Below, piece by piece: positions 11,230-22,519 of a stretch of 64,000 nucleotides of DNA. The first letter of the stretch is position 1. Every line of letters begins with the position of its first letter. A model generated the notes under the pieces. That model searched no databases and was not told where the DNA came from. It worked only from the letters and a program-made list of their open reading frames with translations. Source of the stretch: Pinus tabuliformis (taxonomy: Eukaryota; Streptophyta; Pinopsida; Pinales; Pinaceae); the NCBI GenBank assembly GCA_031772625.1, contig CM062819.1, positions 1,232,768,955-1,232,832,954 of the forward strand. Direction: 5' to 3'. The position numbers and the translations under genes are program-made.

Positions 11230-12680
11230 ATGCCTCATAGGAAAAGAAATAACTCAGAAGAATTTTTACCCAACACCCCCACTACTTCACACGACCAACC
11301 TTCTTTATTCTTCGATGGCTACGATCAAGAAGAACCCTTAGGTGAACAGTCAGACATATTTGAAGAACCTATAGGGGAAGAAGAAGAAGAAAAATTCCTC
11401 TGGAGCTAATGGCTGAAAACAGAAATGTTGGGGGCAGTACCTCTTCTTCTAATTCATCTATTAAAGGTGAAATTGGAAACATGTTGGAAGACTTCAAGAT
11501 TAAGATGTTGTAGATTCTTGCCATGCAAATGGATACCTTATATATCAAAAGAAAACAAGAGGAAGCAGAGAGGGCTTTGGCCATTTTTTGCCCCAGATGC
11601 ACCAGGAGGCATCCCAGGAATGAATGCCCATTGAACTCTATAGAGGTTTGTTTAGTCTGTGAAGAAGATAATTCTAAAAATAAGTGCTCTTCCTTGCCCG
11701 GACTTAAAGTTGTATACCAAGGGGCTGAAGGAGTCACTGAACAGATCTATTACATAAACCAAAGGAGGCCACATGGACCTAGACCATACCAGCAGGGGAT
11801 GCAAGGGACATCTCAGGCATACTACAACCCCAACCAAGTCACTTCCATACCTTCTTGGGGTCCCCCTACTCATCCTTCCTAGTCCAAACCTCCTCCTTGT
11901 TCGTTCACATCTCCATATAATGCCCAAACAGCCACCCATTCCTTTCAATCCTATGCTCAGTCGCAGCCTCAGTGGAATGCATCTCATCGGGGGTGGAGGC
12001 CCCAATGCAACTCTCTTCCCGCTCTTCTGCCTCCACCACCTGCCCAACCACAACCCCTTCCACATCCATATCAAATATGCACTCCCACTCAACTACCTGT
12101 ACCACCATTTCCAAACCCACACATTGAATTAGCTCAACCCATTTACAATGTTGTGGTACAACACTTCTAAACAACTCCTCTTGAGCTCAATGGTATTCAC
12201 CATAGCTCAAGAAGAGTATTGCAAAAAAAAGATTATATTGATGTCATTGAAGGACCACCTCCAGAAGAAGAAGATTCAAAAGAGAAGATCAAAGAACCAT
12301 GGTTTTCACATGATGAAGAGAAGACATCAAAATCAGAGATTGAGAGAGCTCCCTCATGGTTACCATCAAATCCTCCATGTATTTAAGAGAAAAATTAGCA
12401 AAAAGAGGAAGATGTGAAAGTCATGGTAGAAGAAGACATGAAGAATGATCAAGATCAGAAAAAGGACCAAGGAAATCACAACTATATTGAAATATGGTTC
12501 CAAACAGGCACTAAGTTGCAGCATTACTCTCTTCCTCAACTATGCTTGATCCCTTCAAAGTCAAATCACTTGGTCCCTGAAATCCAGGTGCATGTCAAAG
12601 CATACATTTCAAGCGTCCACATCATTCTATCTATCATCTTGATGTGCACATGGCTCCATTGGAAGTATTCTTACACTTGA
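11230..12680 (+). pseudogene. gag: Gag-like protein of the Athila-like element (truncated and frameshifted)
   Basis: The reading starts at ATG 11230 with MPHRKRNNSEEFLPNTPTTS and an acidic stretch. It shifts frame near 11395, where a run of GAA codons ends, and continues with stops near 11512, 11880, 12168 and 12383. A cysteine/histidine-rich segment, CPRCTRRHPRNECPLNSIEVCLVC (about 11590-11664), resembles the zinc-finger region of plant gypsy gag proteins. A proline/glutamine-rich tail (about 11780-12130) and a Glu/Lys-rich tail follow. The large capsid domain normally present in Athila gag is not visible between the acidic N-terminus and the Cys-rich region, so this gag is short as well as broken. 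Role and lineage are inferred from layout and the primer site. Confidence 0.7.
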
Positions 12681-13530
12681 AAGTGATTTTGTTTTTCAAG
12701 TAAGGTAGGGTAGGAAAAAAAAAATGAAAAATAAGAGAAACAAATAATAAGGACTCAAGTGAAAACCTCTATGAGGTGCTTGAATCCCAACACTGGGTTG
12801 AAAACCTCTTCTGAGGTGGCCCAATGATGACAAAAAAAGTAAGAGAAAAATAAGATCCCTGGGTGAAAACCTCCCTTGGAGGCGCCCAGGGCAGGCAATT
12901 AGGGTGAAAACCTCTCTGAGGTGCCCTAGTTGTTTTAAAAACAAAAAAACAAAAAAAGGAGAAAAAAGGAGAATTTTTTATTGCATTGTAGGTTTGCAGG
13001 AGGACCAGAGAGAGCAAGAGGAGATGCCACAACACCCTGACATTCACACCAACACCTATATTATCTCCTCCACACTCTTCTCCATCATTTCTGACCTTTC
13101 TTCCACCCCACTATGTTTTTTTCTGGAAACCATGTGTTCTACATAAGGCTCCTGTAGGAATTACAGAGAGCCGCAAATGGTTCCAAAAAAGCAGTTTGAG
13201 GGGCTGGGAAGCTTCATAAAGATCATATAAACCCTCCTACAACTATTAACCCTCCTTGCCATCCATTCCACACCTGCATCACACCATCATCATCATTTTT
13301 TTCCTGTCCCAGAAAAACCAGTTTTTAGTAAAAAGAAAAAAAAAACAAAAAAGAGAGGAAGCAGCACCTCAATTCTCACCTGCAGCTTACCTATTACCTC
13401 TCCATCTCCATCTGCATCTCTGGCATCATCCTCACAACTCCTAGCATAGAAATAAGCTAAAAATTTCAAAGGGAGAAGCAGCTACAGGAGCTCCTGTAGG
13501 AATTCCTGTAGCAGTTGATCCCATTAAAAT
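12681..13530 (+). other. Non-coding interior with repeated CCTC...GAGG stem motifs
   Basis: No coding region is recognisable. Four short inverted repeats of the form GTGAAAACCTCnnnnGAGG lie at about 12761-12776, 12799-12815, 12862-12880 and 12904-12922. Each is followed by a gene-like GTG/GGCGCC word, with A-rich runs between them. A CTCCTGTAGGAATTCCTGTAG doublet occurs at about 13491-13512, the same motif that is repeated in this element's LTR. The copia element enters at 13531. Confidence 0.6.
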
Positions 13531-13685
13531 TGTTGACACCTAATCCGAAACGGATGGGTGAACTGGACAGTCATCTAGAAGATGAACTGATCCGTTTTTA
13601 TTTTTGTATATAAACATGAGTTACCTAATGAATAAGAACACTCAGTTTTCTCTCTTGTTCAATGTGGAGTTACCCTGGCCTGACA
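13531..13685 (+). repeat. 5' LTR (155 bp) of the young copia element
   Basis: A very short LTR with a TATA-like TTGTATATAAAC at about 13603-13614, likely the core promoter. It ends in TGACA, followed directly by the primer site. Confidence 0.95.
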
Positions 13686-13700
13686 TGGTATCAGAGCACA
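13686..13700 (+). other. Primer binding site (initiator-Met tRNA)
   Basis: TGGTATCAGAGCACA directly abuts the LTR end and is an exact match to the usual plant initiator-Met primer site. Confidence 0.92.
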
Positions 13701-15072
13701 GGTCCCAAAATAGCTGTAACTCCTGCCTCTGTCCTGAGACTGAGCCCTCTGTCCTGACACTGCGCCCTCTGCCCTGTGCGTTTCAGTTACAACTGAGACT
13801 GCGTGCCTCTGCGCTGCTGAATGTGCGTTCTTGATATTCAATATCCCTGAGCGTTGATGCATTTTTTGAATATTGAGGGCATAGATGCCGTATAGCACAA
13901 ACCTGTGCAGTAATTCCTTCTATCCAAGCGCTGGCTTGGATTTTCCATTGGTAGCGGATTACAGTCCACCCTTCAACAGCCCTTCATGTTCTCTCCCATA
14001 CGCATATAAATTGTGCCTCCATTGATATTACAGTTAATACCTTGCCCATCCGAATACATCTTGAGTAACGCTGTGGGTAGCGCAGCGCAAGTGAGTTGAG
14101 TAGTATCGGTTTCTTGAGTGTGGACTCGGTTTTGAGGGTGTGCATTAGCACCATAATTCTCTACACCACCGCATTCTAAAGCAGCAGTGGCCGCCGTGAA
14201 TACATCTTGAGTACGCTGCTCTTGCTATCTAAAAGGGGTTAGGGTGTTTTTTTTTTATGGTCCCTTCTTCGTAGCTGTTATACAATCCTGTAAAACGCAA
14301 TCGCCCTCGAACAAGACAAGTCTGTCATGAAACGTATGTAAAGTGGAGAACAAATCAGTCGAAGAAATTGCCTTTTGAGGATGCATAATGCCAAGCTGTG
14401 CCAAATACGTGTAACCCCTCTGGCTATTCAATATTTTGGCCCCCCGACTTCATCATTTTCCGTGTCTTGCTGCGCCCCTTGAGCCGTGCGGTGCTTGGAA
14501 CTTCTGCTGTGTTTGGATCTGGTCATTGGTGTTTAAAAATTGGGCCAAAGACACTCCTGTATACTTCAGCGCCACAGAAAACTTTTTGGCTGCGGCCTCT
14601 TAATGATCCCGTCTTTTTTTTTTTCAGATATGTCATTGCTGTAACTTGGTTGGTATTGTAAACTGGTGTCAGAGCAGAGTATTGTCATCAGAGTATTGTA
14701 AACAAAGTTTTTTTTTTATGAGTTGCTGATTTGGCAGTGCGAGCCTTTTAAATATTCCACAGCCTCGTTTTGGTTGAGCAGTTTTATGTGATGGTATGAT
14801 AGCAGTTTTGATTGAGCAGTTTTATGTGATGATAGCAGTTTTTGGTTGAGCAGTTTTGGGTCTAAAGCATCTGTAGTATTACATGATATATATTGATATA
14901 TTGAAGTGATATATTAATACATTGAAGTGATGCCTTGCGCATTTTTTTCAAAACAGTAGTATTGCAGTGATATGTACAATGAAATGCTGATATTTTTTTT
15001 TAGCAAATATTAGAGGGATTTGAAGGCTGTAACGTAAGGATTTTTTATCAGCAGAAGTAATTTTTTTACAGA
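13701..15072 (+). other. Long untranslated leader of the young copia element
   Basis: No coding signal resembling gag appears before 15073. The leader contains several short ORFs, T-runs and a local repeat of TTGAGCAGTTTTATGTGATG (about 14775-14870). If transcribed, it would place many upstream ATGs before gag. It could be a real leader, or it could include an old insertion for which I see no clear boundaries. Confidence 0.6.
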
Positions 15073-15540
15073 ATGCATTCAATCATTTCTATGGTAGGAA
15101 TAGTTCTCACTGGCAAGGAGAACTATTCTGAATGGTCTCGGATGGTAAAACACACCCTCATCTACAATGAGTTGTGGAAAGGAGTGTGTGTCGGAGAAGA
15201 AGACAAAGACCTAGTGCAGCCTACATCAGACAAAGAACTCGCCATTTGGGAAAACAAGAACAGCAAAGCCTATGCATTGATCGCAGCATCTGTAAATGAA
15301 GAAGTAAGTCGTCATATTTCATCCTATTCCACTACCTTTGAAGCTCTACAAAAGCTGAAAGAACTCTATGATACACATTCTGCAAACGAAATGGATCACA
15401 TGATGCTTCTACATGCAAGCTACCATGGGACAAAGTTGAGCAGAGAAGAAATCAGCAGAAAGGTAAAACTGATGACACAGACAAAGGTAAAGCACCTGAA
15501 TCCGCTCACTATATTGAGGCAAAATGTAACATTGGAGTAA
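15073..15540 (+). CDS. gag: Copia gag, internally shortened (155 residues)
   Basis: The N-terminus has the copia gag signature: LTGKENYSEWSRMVKHTLI at about residues 12-30, then ELWKGVCVGEE, ENKNSKAYALIAASV and ALQKLKELYDTHS. After about residue 105 the family pattern breaks off. The long C-terminal capsid part is absent and no proper CCHC knuckle can be read. In the pol frame, residues such as NQQKGKTDDTDKGK appear just upstream of pol, suggesting that a deletion joined the middle of gag to the linker in the wrong frame. Copia elements normally encode gag-pol as one frame, so this copy probably cannot make a working capsid. The start is the first ATG giving the conserved N-terminus. Confidence 0.75.
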   Translation: MHSIISMVGIVLTGKENYSEWSRMVKHTLIYNELWKGVCVGEEDKDLVQPTSDKELAIWENKNSKAYALIAASVNEEVSRHISSYSTTFEALQKLKELYDTHSANEMDHMMLLHASYHGTKLSREEISRKVKLMTQTKVKHLNPLTILRQNVTLE

Positions 15541-15548
15541 ATGAAGAT

Positions 15549-18500
15549 TTGTTTAATGCTTCACTTGCTTCTTCGAAAAATGATTGGTTGCTTGATTCAG
15601 GAGCAACCTGTCATATGACTCATAGGAAAGATTTCTTTGAAGATTTCACTGACAATGTTGATGGAGCAGTATACTTTGCAGATCAGTCAAAAATCAAGCC
15701 ATCAGGGCTTGGCACAATCAGGCTTAAACTGCCTGGTCTTCCAGACTTTCTTCTGGATCATGTTCTATATCTCCCACAGCTCAAGAGAAACTTGCTGTCC
15801 CTGGTCCACATCCGCCAGCAAGGTCACTCCATTCACATGTTTGATGGCAAGCTTGAGGTAAGAAAGGCATCTAACCACTCACTTGTCATGAGGGGTATAG
15901 AAGAAGAAAGACTTCTTAAACTGCAAGGAACCTCTGCTCATGCACAACATTTCTCATATATTTCTCATCATGAAGAAGGTGCACTTCCATCAAGTTTATT
16001 ATGGCATGCTAGATTTGGACATTTAAACTATGATAGTCTCCGCTTGTTGAAGAAAAATGGTGTTGCTGGTTTGCCTACAATTCCTAGAAAACATAAACAA
16101 TGTGATGCTTGCATTCTAGGAAAGCATAGCAAACAGTCTTTTCATGATTCACATTCAAGAGCACATAGGAAGCTTGAACTTATTCATTCAGATTTATGTG
16201 GTCCAATGCCTGTTCCTTCTGCAAATGGAAATAAATATATCATGACATTTATTGATGATTACACCAGAATGTGTTGGGTTTATTTTTTGAATAACAAATC
16301 TGATGCTTTTCAAACATTCAAGAATTTTCATAAATGGATTGAAAATGATGCACAATCTCATATTGGGTCTATTCGCACTGATAATGGAAAAGAATATACA
16401 TCAAATGAATTTGAACACTATCTTCGCCAACATGGGATTAAACATCAAACAACTGTACCTTATAATCCTCAACAGAATGGTGTAGCTGAAAGAATGAACA
16501 GAACAATTTTGAATATGGTACGATCCATGCTTTTCTTCAAAAATTTAAAGACAATGTTTTGGGCTGATTATGTTCTATGTGCTGCATATATAAAGAATAG
16601 ATGTCCATCTAGTGCTATAAGAAACAAGACTCCTTATGAATTGTGGTATGGACATGTTCCTTCGGTAAAACATCTCAGGATTTTTGGTTCCACCTGTTAT
16701 GCTTTAATACCAAAGGTACATAGAAACAAACTTGGTGCTAGAAGTCGTAAGTGTATCTTCCTGGGGTATTCAAACACATCTAAAGCATACCGCCTCTATG
16801 ATGAAGTAAATAAAAAGTTTGTTTTATCTAGAGATGTCATTTTTCTTGAATCATCCAAATCTGACAGTGTTGTTGAGCGGCAACTTGATCGCTTGGATAG
16901 ATTCACAAAACCGAAATCATTCCAAGAGTTTGATAATCAGATTCCACATCTTGAAGGGGGGATTCCTATATTAGATCAACATGTGGAATCTCCTTCTGAA
17001 GAACAATCTCCCCTGCATGACACTCCAACAACGGATGATGCTTTAAGTGATGTAATTGATATAATTGGGAGACTTAATCTTGATTCAGTCCCAACTCAAT
17101 CAACAGAACAGCCTGGACCATCTCAGAAAGGTCCCCCAAAGTGGCTGACAAAGACACTTGAAAGTGTTCATCCTGATGAAATTGGAAAAACAGGAACCAG
17201 AAATACAAATCGACAAGATGGAGGTGATGTAGATAACTCTAATTCACCTGTTGATATGGATGTTACTTATGATTGTGAATTGAACTTGTCTACAGATTTT
17301 GAACCAACTTCCTTCAAAGAAGCTGCTTCTCATGATGAATGGAAAGAAGCGATGCAGAAGGAGTATGATGCCCTCATAAAGAATGGCACTTGGAAGTTGG
17401 TTGATCCTCCATTTGGAACCAAACCAATTGGCTGCAAGTGGGTCTACAAGAACAAGTACAAAGCTGATGGCTCACTTGACAAGCACAAAGCTAGGCTTGT
17501 GGCAAAAGGTTTTGCACAGAAGGAAGGGGTCGATTATGAGGAAACTTTTGCTCCCACAGCAAAATGGGCCACCATCCGGACACTCTTTGCACTAGCTGCT
17601 CAGAACGGTTGGAAAGTCCATCAAATGGATGTAAAAACTGCATTCTTGAATGGAGATCTAAAAGAGAATGTTTTTATGTCCCAGCCTGAAGGATTTGCTG
17701 TGAAAGGACATGAACACAAAGTATGCAAACTTGTGAAGTCCTTGTATGGCCTCAAGCAAGCACCACGAGCCTGGTATGAAAAACTAACTGAGCATCTTCT
17801 GAAACTCAACTTCAAACATTTTGATCTTGATGATGCAACTTTATTTGTCAAGAAAGTTGGAAAAATTGTATATCTTGTGGTATATGTAGACGATCTTTTA
17901 ATGACAGGGAACAATGAAAGCTATATTGCATCCATAAAGAAAGAATTAGGAAATTTTTTTGAAATGATTGATTTGGGCTATGTTCATTACTATCTTGGCA
18001 TTGAAGTAACCCAACATCCAAAGTTCATATTTCTTTCTCAAAAGAAATACATTGGAGATTTGTTAAACAGATTTGGCATGACAGAGTGCAATCCCCTTTC
18101 TACTTCAATGGAACAAAACTTGAAGCTCACATCTATTGAAGGAAAGGAGTTTGAGGATGCAACAACGTATAGACAGCTTGTAGGAAGTCTCATCTACCTC
18201 ACTGCTACCAGACCAGACATTTCATTTGTTGTTGGAATCCTCTCCAGGTTTATGCAAAAGCCTTGTGAGGGACATTGGTCTGCTGCAAAAAGAGTTCTAA
18301 GGTACTTGAAGGGAACTCAAGACCTTGGAATCAAGTATACACAGGTGGAAGACTTCAACTTGATTGGATACTCTGATTCAGACTTCGATGGAGACAAAGA
18401 AACTGGGGTATCTACTTCAGGATATGCTATGAGTCTTGGATCAGGAGCTGTCTCCTGGAGATCACGCAAACAATCAGTACCAGCAGATTCCACAACAGAA

Positions 18501-18836
18501 GCAGAATACGTGGCAGCAGCTGAAGCAACGAAAGAAATTGTGTGGCTCAGGAAAATTCTTGAAGATTTGCAAGTAAAACAAATACAATCTACTCCACTCA
18601 TGATTGATAACACATCTGCAATAAAGTTGGCCAAGAATCCAAAGTTCCATGATCGTACTAAGCACATCAATACTAAATATCATCTGATCCGACATCATGT
18701 TGAGACCAAAACAATCCATCTCCGTCATTGTTCCACAAACGAGCAAATTGCAGACATCTTCACCAAAGCGCTTGGAAGAGAAAAGCTTGAAAGATTCAGA
18801 ACGATGCTTGGACTCACCAACATCCCTTCAGATTAA
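15549..18836 (+). CDS. pol: Copia pol polyprotein, uninterrupted (1095 residues)
   Basis: All copia pol domains are present in order without a stop. The protease has LLDSGATCHMT (about residues 14-24). The pre-integrase region has LLWHARFGHLN and CDACILGKHSK. The integrase has HSDLCGPM, FIDDYTRMCW, IRTDNGKEYTS and PQQNGVAERMNR (about 210-320), so its three acidic catalytic positions appear intact. The reverse transcriptase has KARLVAKGFAQ, MDVKTAFLNGDL, LYGLKQAPRAWY and the catalytic YVDDLL (about 640-790). RNase H has GYSDSDFDGD, STTEAEYVAAAEA, IDNTSAI and DRTKHINTKYH. The protein would process and insert copia cDNA. The initiating ATG given is simply the first in the frame; natural translation would come through gag. 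Confidence 0.93.
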   Translation: MFNASLASSKNDWLLDSGATCHMTHRKDFFEDFTDNVDGAVYFADQSKIKPSGLGTIRLKLPGLPDFLLDHVLYLPQLKRNLLSLVHIRQQGHSIHMFDGKLEVRKASNHSLVMRGIEEERLLKLQGTSAHAQHFSYISHHEEGALPSSLLWHARFGHLNYDSLRLLKKNGVAGLPTIPRKHKQCDACILGKHSKQSFHDSHSRAHRKLELIHSDLCGPMPVPSANGNKYIMTFIDDYTRMCWVYFLNNKSDAFQTFKNFHKWIENDAQSHIGSIRTDNGKEYTSNEFEHYLRQHGIKHQTTVPYNPQQNGVAERMNRTILNMVRSMLFFKNLKTMFWADYVLCAAYIKNRCPSSAIRNKTPYELWYGHVPSVKHLRIFGSTCYALIPKVHRNKLGARSRKCIFLGYSNTSKAYRLYDEVNKKFVLSRDVIFLESSKSDSVVERQLDRLDRFTKPKSFQEFDNQIPHLEGGIPILDQHVESPSEEQSPLHDTPTTDDALSDVIDIIGRLNLDSVPTQSTEQPGPSQKGPPKWLTKTLESVHPDEIGKTGTRNTNRQDGGDVDNSNSPVDMDVTYDCELNLSTDFEPTSFKEAASHDEWKEAMQKEYDALIKNGTWKLVDPPFGTKPIGCKWVYKNKYKADGSLDKHKARLVAKGFAQKEGVDYEETFAPTAKWATIRTLFALAAQNGWKVHQMDVKTAFLNGDLKENVFMSQPEGFAVKGHEHKVCKLVKSLYGLKQAPRAWYEKLTEHLLKLNFKHFDLDDATLFVKKVGKIVYLVVYVDDLLMTGNNESYIASIKKELGNFFEMIDLGYVHYYLGIEVTQHPKFIFLSQKKYIGDLLNRFGMTECNPLSTSMEQNLKLTSIEGKEFEDATTYRQLVGSLIYLTATRPDISFVVGILSRFMQKPCEGHWSAAKRVLRYLKGTQDLGIKYTQVEDFNLIGYSDSDFDGDKETGVSTSGYAMSLGSGAVSWRSRKQSVPADSTTEAEYVAAAEATKEIVWLRKILEDLQVKQIQSTPLMIDNTSAIKLAKNPKFHDRTKHINTKYHLIRHHVETKTIHLRHCSTNEQIADIFTKALGREKLERFRTMLGLTNIPSD

Positions 18837-18845
18837 GGGGGGGAA
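18832..18845 (+). other. Polypurine tract of the young copia element
   Basis: AAGGGGGGGAA ends at the TGTTGAC start of the right LTR. It overlaps the pol stop codon region, so almost no 3' untranslated spacer exists. Confidence 0.9.
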
Positions 18846-19000
18846 TGTTGACACCTAATCCGAAACGGATGGGTGAACTGGACAGTCATCTAGAAGATGA
18901 ACTGATCCGTTTTTATTTTTGTATATAAACATGAGTTACCTAATGAATAAGTACACTCAGTTTTCTCTCTTGTTCAATGTGGAGTTACCTTGGCCTGACA
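18846..19000 (+). repeat. 3' LTR (155 bp) of the young copia element
   Basis: Nearly identical to 13531-13685, and followed by the TSD copy AAAAT at 19001-19005. Confidence 0.95.
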
Positions 19001-19005
19001 AAAAT

Positions 19006-20103
19006 CAAGCCACAACAACAAAACAGTGCAACCACGAATATTGAAGGAGACATCTAAAGCTTGAATTCAGCCAGAGCATACCTTCACAAGACAAACAACA
19101 GTACATCAGAAAGCAGATAACATTCAGCAAAGGAATACAAGCATGCAGCAGTAGAAGGAGCCAAAATACCTCACATCACATACATTCGACTCACAGGTAA
19201 GTGACTAACCTGCTCCTCTAATTGCATTTGTGTAATTGAAATATATGCATGAGAAAATGAGATGGTTGAGGTTGAATGAGGAAAAGGTGGCCAGTTAACT
19301 TGGCCACCTCCATCTAGTTGACTGCACTCATCCGAAGATGTCACCCACATGTGCGCATAGTCAACTCAGAGAAAGATACCAAGGACAGGTAGTGGAGGGT
19401 ATGCAAACTCCGATGCAATAATGAGAAGTGATTCCGGGAATAAACCATGATGACAAGGCAGGTGGGGACCAATGGTCCAAATATGGCTAATGTACATTTC
19501 TGCCAGCCCACCCCCATCACCGGAAATATCTAAAAGAAGTAATAAGTATTCCTCCTCAAGCACTCTCACCACCTTTTCTTTCATTCTCTCCTCGTCAACA
19601 TAGCTGCAGCAAACTCCTTGTCACCCCACAACCTTGAAACCATTGTTCTCCATCACTCTCACCCATCCTCCTGCTCTCGGAGTTGTCTACAGGAGCACTT
19701 ACAGGTTCCACAGGGGCACCTATAGGCAATTCTACAAGAGGGGCAGTGAGCTATTTTTAAGAAGAAAACACAGGTTTTTTGCACAATTTCTGGCGTAAGG
19801 AGGTAGGTTCCATGCATACCCACCTTGATTATCAGTATGTACAAGGAATGATATCATTTTAAGGAGGAATTGAGTCCATAGAAGAAGAGAAATTACATAA
19901 AAATTTCTGTCTGTTTAAAAAAAAAAAAACAAAAAACAAAAAACAAAAAAAACACACAGTTTTCCTCTGTTTTCCTATTTTCTTCAAAAATATTGTCTCC
20001 ATCCCCACATTTTGTGTTCCAAAGGGGTATAAACACAATGACAGGAAGGTTCATGAGGAAGTAACCCACTAATTCCACCAGGCTCCATGAACATCCCCAA
20101 GTA
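19006..20103 (+). other. Interior of the Athila-like element without recognisable genes
   Basis: This stretch continues the Athila-like interior after the copia insertion. The frames are short and without family motifs. CTACAGG-type words recur at about 19686-19735, as in the LTR and downstream ORF. An A-rich run lies at 19917-19955. Confidence 0.5.
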
Positions 20104-22432
20104 GTGGCCATATTCACAAGGGCAAATTGGATGAACTTTTTTGAGAAATTCCGAGGGTTTGATGAGGAAATTGCCCAGGAATTTTCCCTCTCTTTAGTCG
20201 CTCACTCAAGAACACATGCCATTATCACTTTTAGAGGTCTTTCCATTGAATTTATCAGTGGGGTTACTACCCTTCCTCTCAGATTACCTTAGAGCAAAGA
20301 TGAAAAACCAATTGGACCGACTACCAAGAAAAACTTCTTCCAAAACAATGAACATCCTGTAGAGGATAAAAATGGCATTAGAAGGGCTATCATACCATAC
20401 CCTTGGGATGAAGTTAGTTACCAGATCATCAAATACATTTCCTGTGAGGGGAGGTACAACATAGTCTATGGCTACCATTTCAGAATCCTTCATAAGCTAA
20501 GATATGGCATGGACACTCCAACACCCCAGAAGCTCAACATACCTTATTTCCTCCTGCAGTCCCTCATAGGCTCTAGCATTAAGTTTAAGGCAGGGAATCC
20601 AGATTAGCTGGCTCACCATGGGTTAATCGAAATCTTAGTGGAACCATACATTCACACTCCCTATAGCATGGGAAGTCTTCCGAAACATGACAGCAGAAGA
20701 TGACATAAAGGCCCTCACCTATGATATCAGTCCTTCTGACAATGAGGAGAAAGGGAAGAAAGGGGGAGAAGGTGAAGCAACTGATGACTCAGCAGGACAA
20801 GAAAGGGAGAAGGAAGAAACTAAGGTAGAAGAGGAGAAGGGTGAAGAAACAGAATAAGAAGAAACAGAGAAAATAGAGAAAGAAAAAGAGACAGAAGGAG
20901 GAGAAAAAGAGGCAGCAGAGGCAAAAAAAAGAGAAGGGTACCCTGAGAGCCAGGAAAGGGAGGCAACAACTGCCCTTGCTTTCCTGAGCACACCAATTAA
21001 ACCAAAAGAAAAGAGAAAAAGGCAGGCATCCCTGTTTTTCAAGGCCAGGAAAAGCACAAGGATCAAAACAAGAAAACCCCAACCATCTTCAATAGTGCCC
21101 ATTACAATTGAAGATTCACCCACTGTCAAAGGGGAAGAATCTCCCTATAAAACCCCTATCACATATGAAAGAGGGACTCCTATATCTTCCACCTGGAAGG
21201 AGAAAGTGCAACTACAAGACCCAAAAACAATCCTACAAGAAGCACAGACAATTCTACAGGAGACACTGTCAAAGCTACAGGAGACCCAACAGCTTGAGAA
21301 AAGAATAGAAAAATAGCCAAGGGGGAAGGAGGAAGCTACAGAGCCACAAGAACCTGATCCCCAACCCAGCCTTGCCTCCTATTACCATCTTCTTGAAGGA
21401 GGAAGGATAATTCCACTATTCTTTGAATTAGAGAAGGAAAGAATAAGAACACATAGGTGGATGAAAATAGCCAAATCTAATGGAGTTGAGGATGTTGGCC
21501 ATATGGAGAATAAACTTAGAGAAATGGGAAAAGAGTTAAGTGTTGTCAGACATAGGGAAGCAATTGCAAGAAGCCAACTTCAAACTAAAAATGAATTGCT
21601 AAGGAGGCAGCTAAAGGAGAAAGAGACCCAGTTAGCATGCATGGCTAGCTTATCCATGGAGGCACTACAATGTAGAACACCAACGAAATCCTATGGCTTA
21701 TACCTCAAGGACCAATGGTTACAATTTCAGATCAAGACTTTGGCACAAAAAGGCACAATGCCTTTTCAAGATTACAAACAGTTTATGAACCTGTGTGACC
21801 AAAGCACAATAGAAGATAAGGCAAAAATGGCAGAATTCTACCTGAATAACATGGCCCTCATAGACATGAATGTGTGGGACCCCAATGCTAGGCTAGGGGA
21901 CCTACAACTAATGGCCATGGCTTCATGGATGAACCATGAAGAGTTAAGGGCAACAGAAGTAAAAATGTTGATGATAAGAGAGCAGAATGAGCCATTAATG
22001 ATCAGAGCTGAGCCATCAGATCCCATGGCTCTCATCAGCACACACCAGCTGCTTGCCAATAATCCTCAAATTGCCCCTAGATATATAAGTGATCAAGCAC
22101 AGGCCATTGCACATTTTGAGGACACGGAAAGGTTACTTGGGGATGAGAGTGTACATGCATGTATGAGGAGATGGAACACCTTACCACACAGTCTGAAGAT
22201 CAGGGAATATCATTCCCCAATGAAGATGAAGGAGGCACTAAGGAGAGTGCCAATGTACAAGCACTCAATGCAGAGGCTGCAGGTCAATTGGATTGGCCTC
22301 AAACTGAATCCACCACTGCTGTTAGGCATGCTAGAAGGAAGAACAAAAGAAGAAGAGCAGAGGCAGTGGGAAGAGATAGACAGAAAAATAGGCTTCTATG
22401 ACAAGGAAGAGGAAACAACATCAGAAGCTTAG
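20104..22432 (+). pseudogene. Second ORF of the Athila-like element (putative plant transposon protein type), broken
   Basis: One long reading frame can be followed through stops at about 20290, 20605, 20857 and 21314 and a frameshift near 20655. The N-terminal part (20104-20650) has FRGFDEEIAQEFSLSLV, RGLSIEFISGVTTLPL and a run beginning PYPWDEVSYQIIKYISCEG. This resembles the 'putative plant transposon protein' region found beside gag/pol in plant Athila-like elements. The middle (20740-21310) is Glu/Lys-rich and probably coiled-coil or disordered. The C-terminal 323 codons (21461-22432) are open, with a coiled-coil start (MENKLREMGKELSVVRHREA) and the segment YGLYLKDQWLQFQIKTLAQK. Function is unknown. 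It is not pol and shows no transmembrane envelope signature. Confidence 0.65.
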
Positions 22433-22504
22433 GATGCTAGAGAGGCCACCAGGGCCATCAAAGATGAAGAGATGGACTAAGTTGCTCAGAGGATGAGCAA
22501 CACC

Positions 22505-22519
22505 TTCAGTAGGGGGTGA
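22505..22519 (+). other. Polypurine tract of the Athila-like element
   Basis: AGTAGGGGGTGA precedes the TGATGAACC start of the right LTR. Pyrimidines within it suggest a weak or mutated tract. Confidence 0.6.

Larger units (their letters stand above)
13531..19000 (+). mobile_element. Young Ty1/copia element with 155-bp LTRs and an open pol
   Basis: LTRs at 13531-13685 and 18846-19000 are both 155 bp, start TGTTGACACC and end GGCCTGACA. I count two mismatches between them (position 107 A/T and a C/T near the end). AAAAT at 13526-13530 and 19001-19005 is the TSD. A perfect TGGTATCAGAGC primer site follows the left LTR, and AAGGGGGGGAA precedes the right one. The pol frame is open for 1095 codons, but gag is short and out of frame with pol. 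A ~1.39-kb leader separates the primer site from gag, which is long for such small LTRs. It is the youngest insertion in the nest. Confidence 0.95.

Noticed and set aside
11369-12174. Minus-strand ORFs opposite the Athila-like gag
   Set aside because: They mirror the proline/glutamine-rich gag frame and have no family motif.
20719-21129. Minus-strand Phe/Ser-rich ORFs
   Set aside because: They are the complement of the Glu/Lys-rich middle of the second ORF of the Athila-like element.
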